From Commensalibacter intestini A911 (GTDB lineage Bacteria > Pseudomonadota > Alphaproteobacteria > Acetobacterales > Acetobacteraceae): a stretch of 64,000 bases of DNA. The notes beneath the pieces were generated by a model. It saw only the letters and a list, made by a program, of their open reading frames with translations. It had not been told where the DNA came from and searched no databases. Shown piece by piece: positions 36,476 through 46,053 of the stretch (its first letter is position 1; every line of letters begins with the position of its first letter). The DNA lies in NCBI RefSeq assembly GCF_000231445.1, contig NZ_AGFR01000003.1:907376-971375 (forward strand), in the 5' to 3' direction. A program made the translations under genes and the position numbers.

Positions 36476-38251
36476 CTAAGCTATATCACGATGTTCTACT
36501 GCTTCTTCAACAATATAAGGTCCACCAGATAAAATTTGGATAACCAAAATAGAATCTATATCGCTCTTTGTTTCTTTAATCGTTAAATAAGCATCTCCAT
36601 TTGTCCAGCGACATAATGCCTGCTCTTGCACATACCAACCTTGTAATTGTGCAGCTTTATAGTGCTCGGTAATTGAAAAACTTTTATTCTTTTCAAATAA
36701 TGTTACTTCCCCAACTAATACACCCAGATAACGACGATCATCAACAAAAGGCCCAATAATCTGATTGGGACAACTAACACGTGAGATTAATCTAACCTGC
36801 ACAACCTGTTCAGGAATTTTAAAAATATATTTCTCTTTATTTTGACTAATTGGATAAAGAATTTCACCAGTATCTGTTAATAAGTGTAAATCGCTATCTT
36901 CAGTAGTTAAAATATCTTCAGGAGTAAGCTGATAACCTAATACTACAGCTCTTTCTTTTAACTGTATAAATATTGGTTCAACAATGTCTCTTGTTGTTAC
37001 CAATGGTGCTGCAGAATCTTTATTCCACTCCTTCTTTTTATTAGCAATACTAGTCACATTATTATCGAAAGAAAAATAATGACGATTACCAGTATCAAGA
37101 TAACTTTCTGTTAAAACATTATTTGCTGAAATAACAGAATGCTCTTCTGTTTCAATATGATAAAATGTATAACTAGTAATACTACGATCATAAAAAATCG
37201 AAGAACCATTAACTAACATACGCACTGGAATAAATTGTCCTTGAAGCAAAATAGAATGTTCTGGGGTTACTAGCAAATCCTTGCACGGAACTCCCTCAGC
37301 AATCGCATCCTTAACAATTTTTACAGGATACCCTGCAGCATCTTCCGATGATAAATCTGTTCTGACGTTAAAATCACGATATCCTACCCAAGTAACAGAG
37401 CAAATGTTTTGCTGATCATGATAGGTAAAAATCTGATCGCCGATTTTCAAATCCTCAACTGCAATTGAACCATTAACAGTTTTTATCATTGTTCCAGCTA
37501 AAAAACATCCAACTTCAGCACCTTGATTAAGGGTAACTATAGCGGCACCACTGCTTCCTACACCTACATAAGAATTAAACTTTCCACCAGCGCCTATTGA
37601 ATTCACCGTAGATTCAGAAGATAATGTAATAGAACTAGCCGTTCCTGTTGGTAGAGCAATATCCAATGAGACTGAAGAAGAATTTGAAGGTGCTAAAAAA
37701 TAATCAAAATTACTAATTGCTGTTGGAGTTGCTGTTCCTCCATCTCTATAGGTTGAAGAAATATAGGTATTTCCTTGAGAAACACCTCCCGCATATACGG
37801 TAGTAACAACATTTGCTACAAAAGATCCCTCTAGTGTTCCGGTATTTCTTAGAGTTATTGGCGGATACTGACTAGGGCCGACAATAACGCTATTACTGAC
37901 TGTTGCACCAGCCTCAATAGTAACATCAGTTGGACTAATAATATTTACAGGACAAGTTACCGTTACTGTTCCAGAATAATTTGCAACCCCCTTACCTGTA
38001 AAATAAGTTATACCCGAGACCGGATCAACCGAAGCAGTCCAACTCCCCCCAACATATGTTGGATTTGTATTAGAAACCGTAAAAACAGTCTGATCTGCAG
38101 CAATTTGCGATGCCACAGGAAAACCATTTTCTTCTGCTATCTTTTGTTGTACTGCAAATATATCCGCAGCAGTTTGAGTATTATAACAATAATACTTTAA
38201 ACTTCCGCTACCAGACAATGTATATCCTTGTGAATCACTAATTATAGGCAT
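36476..38251 (-). CDS. Hint-domain protein (2)
   Basis: 591 residues, paralogous to the protein at 27-29 kb. The N-terminal 245 residues are a Thr/Ser/Gly-rich beta-repeat region. The Hint domain starts at Cys249 in CFLAGTMIKT, with VTPEHSILLQGQFIPVRMLVNGSSIFYDRSI (about 330-360) and TESYLDTGNRHYF. The same C-terminal region of about 180 residues as in the first copy follows, ending EEAVEHRDIA. The passenger parts of the two proteins differ, the Hint and C-terminal parts are close. No clear signal peptide. Function unknown. Confidence 0.85.
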   Translation of the reverse strand: MPIISDSQGYTLSGSGSLKYYCYNTQTAADIFAVQQKIAEENGFPVASQIAADQTVFTVSNTNPTYVGGSWTASVDPVSGITYFTGKGVANYSGTVTVTCPVNIISPTDVTIEAGATVSNSVIVGPSQYPPITLRNTGTLEGSFVANVVTTVYAGGVSQGNTYISSTYRDGGTATPTAISNFDYFLAPSNSSSVSLDIALPTGTASSITLSSESTVNSIGAGGKFNSYVGVGSSGAAIVTLNQGAEVGCFLAGTMIKTVNGSIAVEDLKIGDQIFTYHDQQNICSVTWVGYRDFNVRTDLSSEDAAGYPVKIVKDAIAEGVPCKDLLVTPEHSILLQGQFIPVRMLVNGSSIFYDRSITSYTFYHIETEEHSVISANNVLTESYLDTGNRHYFSFDNNVTSIANKKKEWNKDSAAPLVTTRDIVEPIFIQLKERAVVLGYQLTPEDILTTEDSDLHLLTDTGEILYPISQNKEKYIFKIPEQVVQVRLISRVSCPNQIIGPFVDDRRYLGVLVGEVTLFEKNKSFSITEHYKAAQLQGWYVQEQALCRWTNGDAYLTIKETKSDIDSILVIQILSGGPYIVEEAVEHRDIA

Positions 38252-38383
38252 ACCAATAATCCATTTAATAAAATAATTAATACTTTGTCACATTAATGAC
38301 ATATATTTTAGCTTAAGATATTAGGTATGTTATTTCAATATAATAATCAATACAAAAAAAATACGTTAATATATTCCATATAC

Positions 38384-38413
38384 AAAAAAGCTACATTACA
38401 TAATGAAATGTAG
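38384..38413 (-). terminator. Terminator of the LprI-like gene
   Basis: Minus-strand stem CTACATT/AATGTAG with a 9-base loop, followed by C and T6. Confidence 0.7.
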
Positions 38414-38441
38414 TTCTTATAATCAATCGAACTGAAAAATT

Positions 38442-38828
38442 TTATTCTACTTTAGATAATAATGCTTTATCACAACCAGATTGACTACATTCTCTTTGAA
38501 TAGATTTTAATAAAGAAATTCTAGCTTCCATTTTATCATTTACACAATTAACAGCCACGGTTCCATTACTAGAACACTCATTATCACGATCTCTAATCCA
38601 TTGAATTTGTGTTTGTTTGACTTCTTTTTTTTGATTAGCATTTAATACTTTTAATGTTTTTCCATATTGATCATTAATTTCTTTGTCTAACTGAGTCATT
38701 TTCGATGCTGCACAATATGTTTTATCATATGCATTAATCGGATTACTACAACTCATTGAAAATGCTGCTGGAACAAGTGCAAACTGGGCTAGTAATCCTG
38801 TAACAATAAAAGTCTTTTTAATCATCAT
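38442..38828 (-). CDS. LprI/DUF1311-family secreted protein
   Basis: 128 residues with a signal peptide (cleavage after FSM/FS, before CSNP). The domain pattern is that of DUF1311: CSNPINAYDKTYCAA, LDKEINDQYGKTLKVL, QTQIQWIRDRDNEC, and a second half with CVNDKMEARISLL. Mycobacterial LprI is reported to inhibit lysozyme; the family is otherwise uncharacterised. Six Cys in the mature part suggest disulfides. It follows the cytochrome gene by 25 bases and may share its transcript. Confidence 0.85.
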   Translation of the reverse strand: MMIKKTFIVTGLLAQFALVPAAFSMSCSNPINAYDKTYCAASKMTQLDKEINDQYGKTLKVLNANQKKEVKQTQIQWIRDRDNECSSNGTVAVNCVNDKMEARISLLKSIQRECSQSGCDKALLSKVE

Positions 38829-38853
38829 AATTTTCTTTCATTAAAAAAATATT

Positions 38854-40272
38854 TTAATGAGCATTAAGCAAAGCTTGTTCTGTTTTTACTTGGTCTGCTG
38901 TTACGTGTCCATTTCTATTTCCAAAATGAGCAATCACATAATTAGCAATATCTGCAATATCTTGATCACTATAACCATCTTTAAAACCAGGCATAGAAAA
39001 TACTCCCAATTTAGGATCTTTTAACGCCGCACCTTCTAGAATAACACGAATTAAATTCGTACCACTCGTTAATGTCGCTGTTTTAGATCCCCACAGACTT
39101 GCATATTCCCCTTGACGTCCTTCACCATTTTGTAAATGACAAGACGCACATAAAGCTGCGAATAAATGACTACCATGACTGCGACTAGGTTCTGCTTCGT
39201 TTAATTCACCAACAGAAATGCTCGCTGCGCCTTCACCTTTTTCTTTTGGTGGCAAAGAACGTAAATAGATAACTATCGCACGGATATCTTTTTGCGTTAA
39301 GTGAGACAGGCTTTCATTAACAACTTTGGCCATGGGGCCAACAGCTGCACCATGACCTGCGACATATCCTTTGGATAAATATTGTTGTAAATCACTGTCA
39401 CTCCAAGAACCAATCCCTGTATCCCCATCAGAAGAAATATTATAGGAAACCCATCCATCATAAGTCGCACCAGAATATTCTTTTGAAGGTGACTTCCCGT
39501 TATCCCAATTTAATGGCGAGTGACAATAGGCACAATGACCAGGCCCTTCTACAAGGAACTTCCCTCTATTCCACTGTGCTGATTTATCAGGATCTTCTTG
39601 AAAACGTTTATCTTTATTATTCTTCCAATCCCAAACACTAACGGCTCCTCTGACGTTATAAGGGAAAGCCATTTCTTTCTTAGGAACTTTGTGATCAACG
39701 GCAGGTTGTTGATCTAAGTATGCTTTAATAGAAAGAATTTCATCTTTGCTCATCATTGTAAAAGCAGGATATGGCATGACAGGATATAAATGGCGCCCTT
39801 TACGACCGATACCTGTTTGTAATGCATTCACAAATTCATCATCTGTATATTCTCCAATTCCTGTTTTGATATCTGGGGTAATATTAGATGAATAAACGAT
39901 GCCTTCATTGGGAATATTAAAAGCTTTTCCTCCAGCAAGAGGTTTTCCTCCCTCTACGGTATGACAGGTCTCACAACCAGACGCTTGGAATAAATATTTA
40001 CCTTGTTCGATCTGAGCTTGTTTAGGATCAGACTGTTTAGGATCAGACTGTTTAGGATCAGACTGTTTAGGATCAGACTGTTTAGGATCAGACTGTTTAG
40101 GATCAGACTGTTTAGGATCAGACTGTTTAGGATCAGACTGTTTAGGATCAGACTGTTTAGGATCAATTTGCCCTTCATTTGCAAAAACTTGCTGTAAAGG
40201 AAATAAAATTGTAGCAATCATTATCCCTTTGACAAGCTTCTTTTTAGATAAAAAACGAGAAAAACTAATCAT
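38854..40272 (-). CDS. Triheme cytochrome c subunit of the aldehyde dehydrogenase, with DPKQS repeats
   Basis: 472 residues with an N-terminal membrane/signal helix. Three c-type heme sites: CETCH at 100-104, CAYCH at 247-251 and CASCH at 375-379, each with its own domain and a downstream Met ligand region (for example MPYPAF, MPGFKDG). This is the architecture of the cytochrome subunit of acetic-acid-bacterial alcohol, gluconate and molybdopterin aldehyde dehydrogenases, which passes electrons to ubiquinone. Residues about 36-85 between signal and first heme domain are ten DPKQ(S) repeats. It follows the Fe-S and molybdopterin subunit genes. Confidence 0.9.
   Translation of the reverse strand: MISFSRFLSKKKLVKGIMIATILFPLQQVFANEGQIDPKQSDPKQSDPKQSDPKQSDPKQSDPKQSDPKQSDPKQSDPKQSDPKQAQIEQGKYLFQASGCETCHTVEGGKPLAGGKAFNIPNEGIVYSSNITPDIKTGIGEYTDDEFVNALQTGIGRKGRHLYPVMPYPAFTMMSKDEILSIKAYLDQQPAVDHKVPKKEMAFPYNVRGAVSVWDWKNNKDKRFQEDPDKSAQWNRGKFLVEGPGHCAYCHSPLNWDNGKSPSKEYSGATYDGWVSYNISSDGDTGIGSWSDSDLQQYLSKGYVAGHGAAVGPMAKVVNESLSHLTQKDIRAIVIYLRSLPPKEKGEGAASISVGELNEAEPSRSHGSHLFAALCASCHLQNGEGRQGEYASLWGSKTATLTSGTNLIRVILEGAALKDPKLGVFSMPGFKDGYSDQDIADIANYVIAHFGNRNGHVTADQVKTEQALLNAH
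40021..40170 (-). repeat. 15-base tandem repeat encoding DPKQS
   Basis: Nine identical copies of TTTAGGATCAGACTG plus a tenth that changes in its last five bases. It lies in frame in the cytochrome gene, so each unit adds exactly five residues. The identity of the copies implies recent expansion or active homogenisation. Confidence 0.98.
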
Positions 40273-40341
40273 AAACCCACTCTAACAAATACTAAGAATA
40301 TTAATAATCTTAAAACTTTAATGATAAAAAATTAAAGCCAT

Positions 40342-40602
40342 TCATACTGATAAATACTTTAATTTATGAACGACCATGCCAAATAATGCAGAGATCAACC
40401 CAATGAAACAACCCATCAAACCCATATCGATGCCAAGTGACTGATAATTATCGATATCAACTATACCTTTATCTATATAAGTGTGTCTTTGGATAATTTC
40501 AAAAGCACCAATAGCAATCCCGAGAAAGCCAAAACAAACAGCCAGTAAACGACATATAAACCAATTACTTTTTATATTTTTAGGCAACATATAGTTCTTC
40601 AT
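40342..40602 (-). CDS. Small two-helix membrane protein in the aldehyde dehydrogenase operon
   Basis: 86 residues with two predicted membrane helices (FICRLLAVCFGFLGIAIGAF and GLMGCFIGLISALFGMVV) joined by a polar loop of about 25 residues. No family recognised. It begins 10 bases after the molybdopterin subunit stop and precedes the cytochrome gene by about 70 bases, so it is probably part of the operon. It may help anchor or assemble the complex; this is inference from position. Confidence 0.65.
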   Translation of the reverse strand: MKNYMLPKNIKSNWFICRLLAVCFGFLGIAIGAFEIIQRHTYIDKGIVDIDNYQSLGIDMGLMGCFIGLISALFGMVVHKLKYLSV

Positions 40603-40612
40603 GAATATAAAA

Positions 40613-42805
40613 CTAAATTAAATATGTATTCAGAGGCAATGTATATAGATGCTTTTCTAAAATAGAACCTAACGCATGAGACAGCGCGGGTGCTGCAACA
40701 ATTGTTCCTAACTCTCCTACTCCAGAAGGTGGTTCGTTACTTTTAACAATATGCACTTCCACTTGTGGTGTTTCATTCATTCTCAAAACACGATATTGAT
40801 TAAAATTACGTTGCACAATCTGTCCATTCTGAATTTGAACTTCATTATATAATGCAGATCCCAATCCAAAAACGGTTCCACTCTCTATTTGTGCTGCGAT
40901 TTGATCAGGATTAACAGCCAAACCACAATCAACAGCAACAATGACACGATGTAAGCGAACAATAGAAGTCGCGGTTACTTCAGCTTCAACGACCATTGCA
41001 ATATAACTACCAAAAACATGCGCCAACGCAAATCCACGACCAATATCTTTGGGTGGCGCGATATCCCACTGTGCCTGTTGAGCAACCATATTAATTACTC
41101 CCAAAGCACGATCATCTGGTTTTAATAATTTACGATATTCAATAGGATCTTTCTTTGCCTTCACCGCATATTTATTAATCATAGATTCTAAAACAAAAAT
41201 ATTTCTAGTTGCACCATTCCCTTGCCACCAACCTGGTATAATGGCTGGAATTTCACAAGGCGTATAATTTAACTGATAATGCGGAATTTGATAAGGAAGA
41301 CTATTAATTCCCAACAACAAATCAGGATCCATGCCTTCTTTGGTTAATTGGGACTTATCCCAACGCGCCATCACTGAAGGGCCAATAATATTATGCTTTA
41401 CTGCAACCAATAAAGAGTTCTCATCGACACCGACTTCTACTTTATCCACATAAGGAGGACGGACATGATCTTGAGCAAAATCTTCTTCTCTAGACCATAA
41501 ACATTGTAAAGGATAAGAAACTTGTTTTGCAAATTTTACAGCTTGAACAATATATTCATCATCTAAACGACGGCCAAAGCTGCCTCCGACATAAAGATTA
41601 TGAATCTTAATTTGACTTTTATCTTTTTGTAGTAAGGTTGCGACCTTCTCTTGTGTCCATAAAGGCGTTTGAGTGCAAGACCATACCTCACAACCTGTAT
41701 CTGTAATCGAAATTGTACAGTTAAGCGGTTCTAATGCAGCGTGCGCCAACATTGGTTGATTATAAGTCGCTTCATAAGTATGACTTGTGTTTTTTAATGA
41801 AACTTCGATTTTTTCATCGCTGTTTGTATAACCAACAATTGTATTTTCATCATTAACGCTATTAAGTTGCTTATAAATTGATTGCGTATCTACTGTTGCA
41901 TTTGCACCGAAATCCCATTCTATTTCAAGTAGCGATGCGCCTTTTGATGCTGACCAAAAATGATCAGCCACAACACACACAGCATCCTCCAGACGCAAAA
42001 CTGCAACAACCCCTTGCACACTTAGTGCTTGCTTATCTTCTAATTGAACGATTTTCCCACCTACAACAGGACAAGCAAGGATTAACCCTATTTTCATTAT
42101 CGATGCTTGTTGATCAGGAAGACGAACATCTGCACCATAAATAGCAGTGCCATGAATTTTCGCAGGAGTATCCACTCTTGGCTGAGATTTCCCAATCAAA
42201 CTATACGTATCAGGGGACTTTAATATAATTTCTTTAGGCTCAGTTAAAAGGGCTACTTTTTGTAAAAGTTGACCATATAAAACATCTTGATCGTTAGGCC
42301 CATAAACATGCCCTTCTTTGGCGTGACATTGACCGACATCAATATTCCATAATTGTGCAGCTGCCTGAACTAATAAAATACGCAATGTTGCAGCAGCTTG
42401 TTGTAAAGGAAGCCAATCTTTTTGAGTAGAACCAGATCCCCACGTAATCTCAGTAAATTCACCTTTTAGAATATAAACCTCATTCGGCAATGCTGCTTCT
42501 ACACGCACAGCTGATAAAACAACATCTAACTCTTCAGCCAACAACATCGCTGCTGTGGTGTAAATTCCTTGCCCAAACTCGATATCAGGCACTCGAAAAA
42601 TAATACTATTGTCAGCATGAATTTCAATATATGCGTTATGATACTCATCATTTGGTGGAACGTTATTTGCAACAACTTTATTATTTTCTGGTTTAACTGC
42701 TTTAGTATTCTCTTGTGCATTCCCAGAAAATAAAGGAAGAGAAAAACCTAAAGCCAAAGCCCCTGTTCTGGTTATAAAAGCACGTCTTGATAAATTACTC
42801 ATCAT
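40613..42805 (-). CDS. Molybdopterin-binding large subunit of a periplasmic aldehyde dehydrogenase (xanthine oxidase family)
   Basis: 730 residues. The N-terminal Tat leader SRRAFITRTGALALGFSL exports the folded cofactor-bearing protein. The domain order is that of the IorB/AldH-type subunits: an N-terminal half, TPAKIHGTAIYGADV, GGSFGRRLDDEY (Mo-cofactor binding), WWQGNGATRN, and the catalytic Glu in GVGELGT near the C-terminus. With the 2Fe-2S subunit and triheme cytochrome c it forms the membrane-associated aldehyde dehydrogenase of acetic acid bacteria (or an isoquinoline oxidoreductase-like enzyme). Overlaps the upstream Fe-S gene by 11 bases. Confidence 0.9.
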   Translation of the reverse strand: MMSNLSRRAFITRTGALALGFSLPLFSGNAQENTKAVKPENNKVVANNVPPNDEYHNAYIEIHADNSIIFRVPDIEFGQGIYTTAAMLLAEELDVVLSAVRVEAALPNEVYILKGEFTEITWGSGSTQKDWLPLQQAAATLRILLVQAAAQLWNIDVGQCHAKEGHVYGPNDQDVLYGQLLQKVALLTEPKEIILKSPDTYSLIGKSQPRVDTPAKIHGTAIYGADVRLPDQQASIMKIGLILACPVVGGKIVQLEDKQALSVQGVVAVLRLEDAVCVVADHFWSASKGASLLEIEWDFGANATVDTQSIYKQLNSVNDENTIVGYTNSDEKIEVSLKNTSHTYEATYNQPMLAHAALEPLNCTISITDTGCEVWSCTQTPLWTQEKVATLLQKDKSQIKIHNLYVGGSFGRRLDDEYIVQAVKFAKQVSYPLQCLWSREEDFAQDHVRPPYVDKVEVGVDENSLLVAVKHNIIGPSVMARWDKSQLTKEGMDPDLLLGINSLPYQIPHYQLNYTPCEIPAIIPGWWQGNGATRNIFVLESMINKYAVKAKKDPIEYRKLLKPDDRALGVINMVAQQAQWDIAPPKDIGRGFALAHVFGSYIAMVVEAEVTATSIVRLHRVIVAVDCGLAVNPDQIAAQIESGTVFGLGSALYNEVQIQNGQIVQRNFNQYRVLRMNETPQVEVHIVKSNEPPSGVGELGTIVAAPALSHALGSILEKHLYTLPLNTYLI

Positions 42806-43259
42806 CTATGCTCCCGGCAGCAATCTTAATCGCATTACGAATACGTTGATACATTCCACAACGACAAATATGTCCCGATAACGCTCGATTAATCTCTTCT
42901 TTGGTAGGTTTTTCTTGTTCATGTAACAAAGCAATCGCCGTCATAATTTGACCTGGCTGACAAAAACCACATTGTGTTGGTTGCTTTTCACTCCAAGCAT
43001 CTAATATTTTTTGCGCAACAGGATCGCTTCCTAAACCTTCAATGGTAATCACACTTTTCTCACCGATTGCCCCAACAGGTAAAGAACAAGAGCGAACAGG
43101 TTTACCATCAAGATGCACAGTACAAGCGCCGCACTCTCCAATACCACACCCATATTTCGTTCCAGTTAACCCCATGACATCTCGTAAAACCCAAAGCAAT
43201 GGCATATCTTCAGAAACGTCCAGATTAACCGTTTTATTATTAATATTTAATACAACCAT
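42795..43259 (-). CDS. 2Fe-2S small subunit of the molybdopterin aldehyde dehydrogenase
   Basis: 154 residues carrying two [2Fe-2S] clusters: the plant-type ferredoxin motif CGIGECGAC with a fourth Cys in VRSC, and the all-helical second domain with CGFCQPGQ and CRCG. No signal peptide; it presumably rides to the periplasm with the Tat-exported large subunit. First gene of the operon 43259 to 38.4 kb. Confidence 0.94.
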   Translation of the reverse strand: MVVLNINNKTVNLDVSEDMPLLWVLRDVMGLTGTKYGCGIGECGACTVHLDGKPVRSCSLPVGAIGEKSVITIEGLGSDPVAQKILDAWSEKQPTQCGFCQPGQIMTAIALLHEQEKPTKEEINRALSGHICRCGMYQRIRNAIKIAAGSIDDE

Positions 43260-43300
43260 AGTATATCGTATCTTCTTTGAAGTTTTATTGAATATATTTG

Positions 43301-43332
43301 TTACTAAGGAAAGACTATGCTTTCCTTAGTAA
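43301..43332. promoter_or_regulatory. Perfect 13-base-pair inverted repeat upstream of the aldehyde dehydrogenase operon
   Basis: TTACTAAGGAAAG and CTTTCCTTAGTAA with a 6-base centre, 42 bases upstream of the 2Fe-2S subunit start and 30 bases after the antiporter stop. There is no T run on either strand. It may be an operator or a terminator of the antiporter gene; the sequence cannot decide. Confidence 0.5.
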
Positions 43333-43362
43333 CATAAAATCACAGCATAAATAAAAGAGAGC

Positions 43363-46053
43363 CTATGATTTTGTCTCTTCCGTTACAGAAGATTTATCCT
43401 CTTGAGATTTTTCTGCACTTATATTAGACGTTTTATCTACTGATGCTTTCTCTTTCGCCGCTTCATCTTTCTGATCTGATGAAATTGCATTCATCGAATG
43501 CCCTTCAATTGCTGGAGGCGTATATCCTAATAAAGGTAAACATTTCTTCTGCTCACCTTCCTCAGGACGATTACGTGCGTAATCAATTTGTATTAAATTA
43601 TGCCTAACAATTGGATATTCAGATATCAACCGCTTGAAGACATCCACAGGCATTGTCAACAAATAGCCAAAACGTAAAGAGCGATAAATAGAGGCAGTTC
43701 TTCTTTTCCCAGCAATCAACTCATTTGCACCAAGAACATCACCCGTGCCATACGTATAAGATTTATCTTCAATATGCGTCTCAAACAACCCATTACTAAT
43801 AAAGAAAACATTTCTTATTCTTTCTCCACGAGAGTAAATTTTCTCCCCCGGAAACACGAAGAAAATCGACATAGATAAACTAATATCATACAAGACCGCT
43901 TGAGGAATACCACGTAAACAAGGAAGTTCTTGTACGCGCTGTTCAATCCCACTTTTTAAATTAAATTTTAAACGGCGATTATAACGTGAAAAACGTCTTT
44001 CGATTGTTTTTTCTAGTTCTTGATGCAACTCGTCACTAATCAAAGATTCTGTTAACAAGCCATCATATTCTTCACTTTCCAATCGCAAAGAAACCATTTT
44101 CAAAAAACGTGCTTCTAAAGCTTCTATGTAACCTTGGTAATGCATACGCATTGTTTCCAAAGCGTCATCTAACATACGATTTTGACGATCGAGAACCTCA
44201 GAAACAATCTCTGCAACACGAGGACCAAGCGTTGGTTCAATTCTACGCTTTAAAAAGCGAGTTAATGAAATCGAAACAAATCGTGAGACTAACAAGATTT
44301 CAAAACGTTCCATCATTGCATACATTAATGGTCGATCGATATGGAATGTACGATGAATACGTTGAGAAATACGGAAAATCAAAGGTGGATGCAACCGTCT
44401 GTGCATTGCTTTAACATAACCATAACGACCATCTTGCCATGCCCCATCAACCGCAGCTTCGGCAGAACGTAACAATGTTTCCATTACTCGCCTTGGAAGC
44501 CCTTGCATTCTAAATAAATCAAGTAAAATAGAACGTTCTTGTGCTGCAATCGTAATCAAGGCCAATGTAATTTGTTGACGATTACCAAGAGCAGTATCAA
44601 ACGTATTCGCTTCTTGTTCCTCCTCAATTCTACGATCTAAATCCTCAATAACGTACCCAGTTGTTTGATTATTGAAACCAAACTCATTCGCAGTACGTCT
44701 CGTTTTGTCTCGAACATTGCTAAGACCAATACCAATAATTTGGTGTCGAACTGCTTGATCAATAGGCGTTAATTCATTTAGCCGAAAATAAACAACTACA
44801 GCACGTAATGTTGTGCCATTAACTAATAGAGTAATTAAAACAAACCCTGTTGCAATAATCCCAACAAAATGAGAGATTGGCGTTGAAACAAGCTCATTTT
44901 CAGTCACCGCCAAAGCCAAAGCCAAGGTAATCGCCCCACGCAATCCCCCCCACACCATTGTGGCCTTAAAAGGTGTTGGAATAGGCGGAGAAATTTTAGT
45001 CGCAGCTAGGATAGGAAGCATTCCGAAAACAACAATTGCACGCGCAATTAAACCTGCAATCGTTGCAATTAAAATGAGAACACAGTCCCATCGGGTCATA
45101 CCAATTAATAAACGAGGCACTAACATAGAAGCCAATACGAACAACAAAGAGCCAGCCCAAAATACAATTTGTTGCCATATTTCGTTTAAAAAACGCCAAG
45201 TTTGTGGGCGGAACGTTGATGGACCATAAGCAGAAAGTGTCAAACCTGCTGCTGCTGCTGCCACAACACCAGAGAAACCAATAATTTCATCGCAAACAAT
45301 ATAAGAAATATAAGGCAATGCAACGGTCAGTGTAATTTCTGCAGCGCGTCCAGAGCTCGACCCTAATGCAACAATCATCCATAAAGAAAGTCGTGCAAAA
45401 ATATAACCAACAACAACAGCACCTGCAAATGATATTAAAATACTCGCTGCAGAGCCTAAGAAATGCACTTCCTTATGCGCGATAATCGCTGCAATTAATG
45501 TGGAGAAAATAGAAATAGCCGCAGCATCATTTAATAGTGATTCCCCTTCGACCAACCGTGTTAATCGTGTTGCAGCACCAATTTCTCGGAAAATACCCGC
45601 AACCGCTGACGGATCAGTCGTGGCAACAATAGAGCCAACTAATAAGCAAACAATCAAAGGCATTCCAGAGAACGGATATAAAGCCAATCCAATCGTTGCT
45701 GTCGACAAGACAACTGCAACAATAGCCAGCAACAGAACCGTCCCCATTTCATGAGCCAGTCGCCTGACATCAATCGCCAGTCCGGCCTGAAAAACCAAGA
45801 TCGGTAAGAATATTAAAAGGAAACCTTCACTATTTAACGGAAAATCCAAGAGGACTTCAGCTGCTGTATCAAAGATAAATATATGAGAACTATGCAGCAC
45901 GAGGTCTGCAAGCCCCCCTAAAATAATTCCAACAATCGCTAATAAAACTGTTTCTGACAACTCTATGCGTTTAGCCAAAGGCTGAACGGCACTAACGATA
46001 ACTAAAAGAATGGCTGTTGCTAATAAAACAGTGGCCAGACCGGTAACTGGCAT
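43363..46053 (-). CDS. CPA1-type Na+(K+)/H+ antiporter with C-terminal cyclic-nucleotide-binding domain
   Basis: 896 residues. About 12 membrane helices in residues 1-425 with the CPA1 motifs TTDPSAV and VEGESLLNDAA, the ion-exchange region. A long, charged cytoplasmic stretch (about 425-700, helical) follows, then a cNMP-like domain (about 710-830: SRGERIRNVFFISNGLFETH, TYGTGDVLGANELI) and a disordered, Lys/Ser/Glu-rich tail. This regulated form exchanges cations for protons and helps pH homeostasis, relevant for an acid-producing bacterium. The true cyclic-nucleotide ligand is unproven. Confidence 0.9.
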   Translation of the reverse strand: MPVTGLATVLLATAILLVIVSAVQPLAKRIELSETVLLAIVGIILGGLADLVLHSSHIFIFDTAAEVLLDFPLNSEGFLLIFLPILVFQAGLAIDVRRLAHEMGTVLLLAIVAVVLSTATIGLALYPFSGMPLIVCLLVGSIVATTDPSAVAGIFREIGAATRLTRLVEGESLLNDAAAISIFSTLIAAIIAHKEVHFLGSAASILISFAGAVVVGYIFARLSLWMIVALGSSSGRAAEITLTVALPYISYIVCDEIIGFSGVVAAAAAGLTLSAYGPSTFRPQTWRFLNEIWQQIVFWAGSLLFVLASMLVPRLLIGMTRWDCVLILIATIAGLIARAIVVFGMLPILAATKISPPIPTPFKATMVWGGLRGAITLALALAVTENELVSTPISHFVGIIATGFVLITLLVNGTTLRAVVVYFRLNELTPIDQAVRHQIIGIGLSNVRDKTRRTANEFGFNNQTTGYVIEDLDRRIEEEQEANTFDTALGNRQQITLALITIAAQERSILLDLFRMQGLPRRVMETLLRSAEAAVDGAWQDGRYGYVKAMHRRLHPPLIFRISQRIHRTFHIDRPLMYAMMERFEILLVSRFVSISLTRFLKRRIEPTLGPRVAEIVSEVLDRQNRMLDDALETMRMHYQGYIEALEARFLKMVSLRLESEEYDGLLTESLISDELHQELEKTIERRFSRYNRRLKFNLKSGIEQRVQELPCLRGIPQAVLYDISLSMSIFFVFPGEKIYSRGERIRNVFFISNGLFETHIEDKSYTYGTGDVLGANELIAGKRRTASIYRSLRFGYLLTMPVDVFKRLISEYPIVRHNLIQIDYARNRPEEGEQKKCLPLLGYTPPAIEGHSMNAISSDQKDEAAKEKASVDKTSNISAEKSQEDKSSVTEETKS

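Noticed and set aside
36319..36543. 74-residue plus-strand frame between rpsB and the Hint gene
   Set aside because: It overlaps the end of the Hint gene and the terminator-like hairpin, and has no recognisable similarity or RBS.
40021..40170. CRISPR array
   Set aside because: The units are contiguous, with no spacers, and are in frame in a protein.
40003..40217. Open frames on both strands over the 15-base repeat
   Set aside because: A 15-base unit without stops keeps several frames open. Only the minus-strand cytochrome frame continues into real domains.
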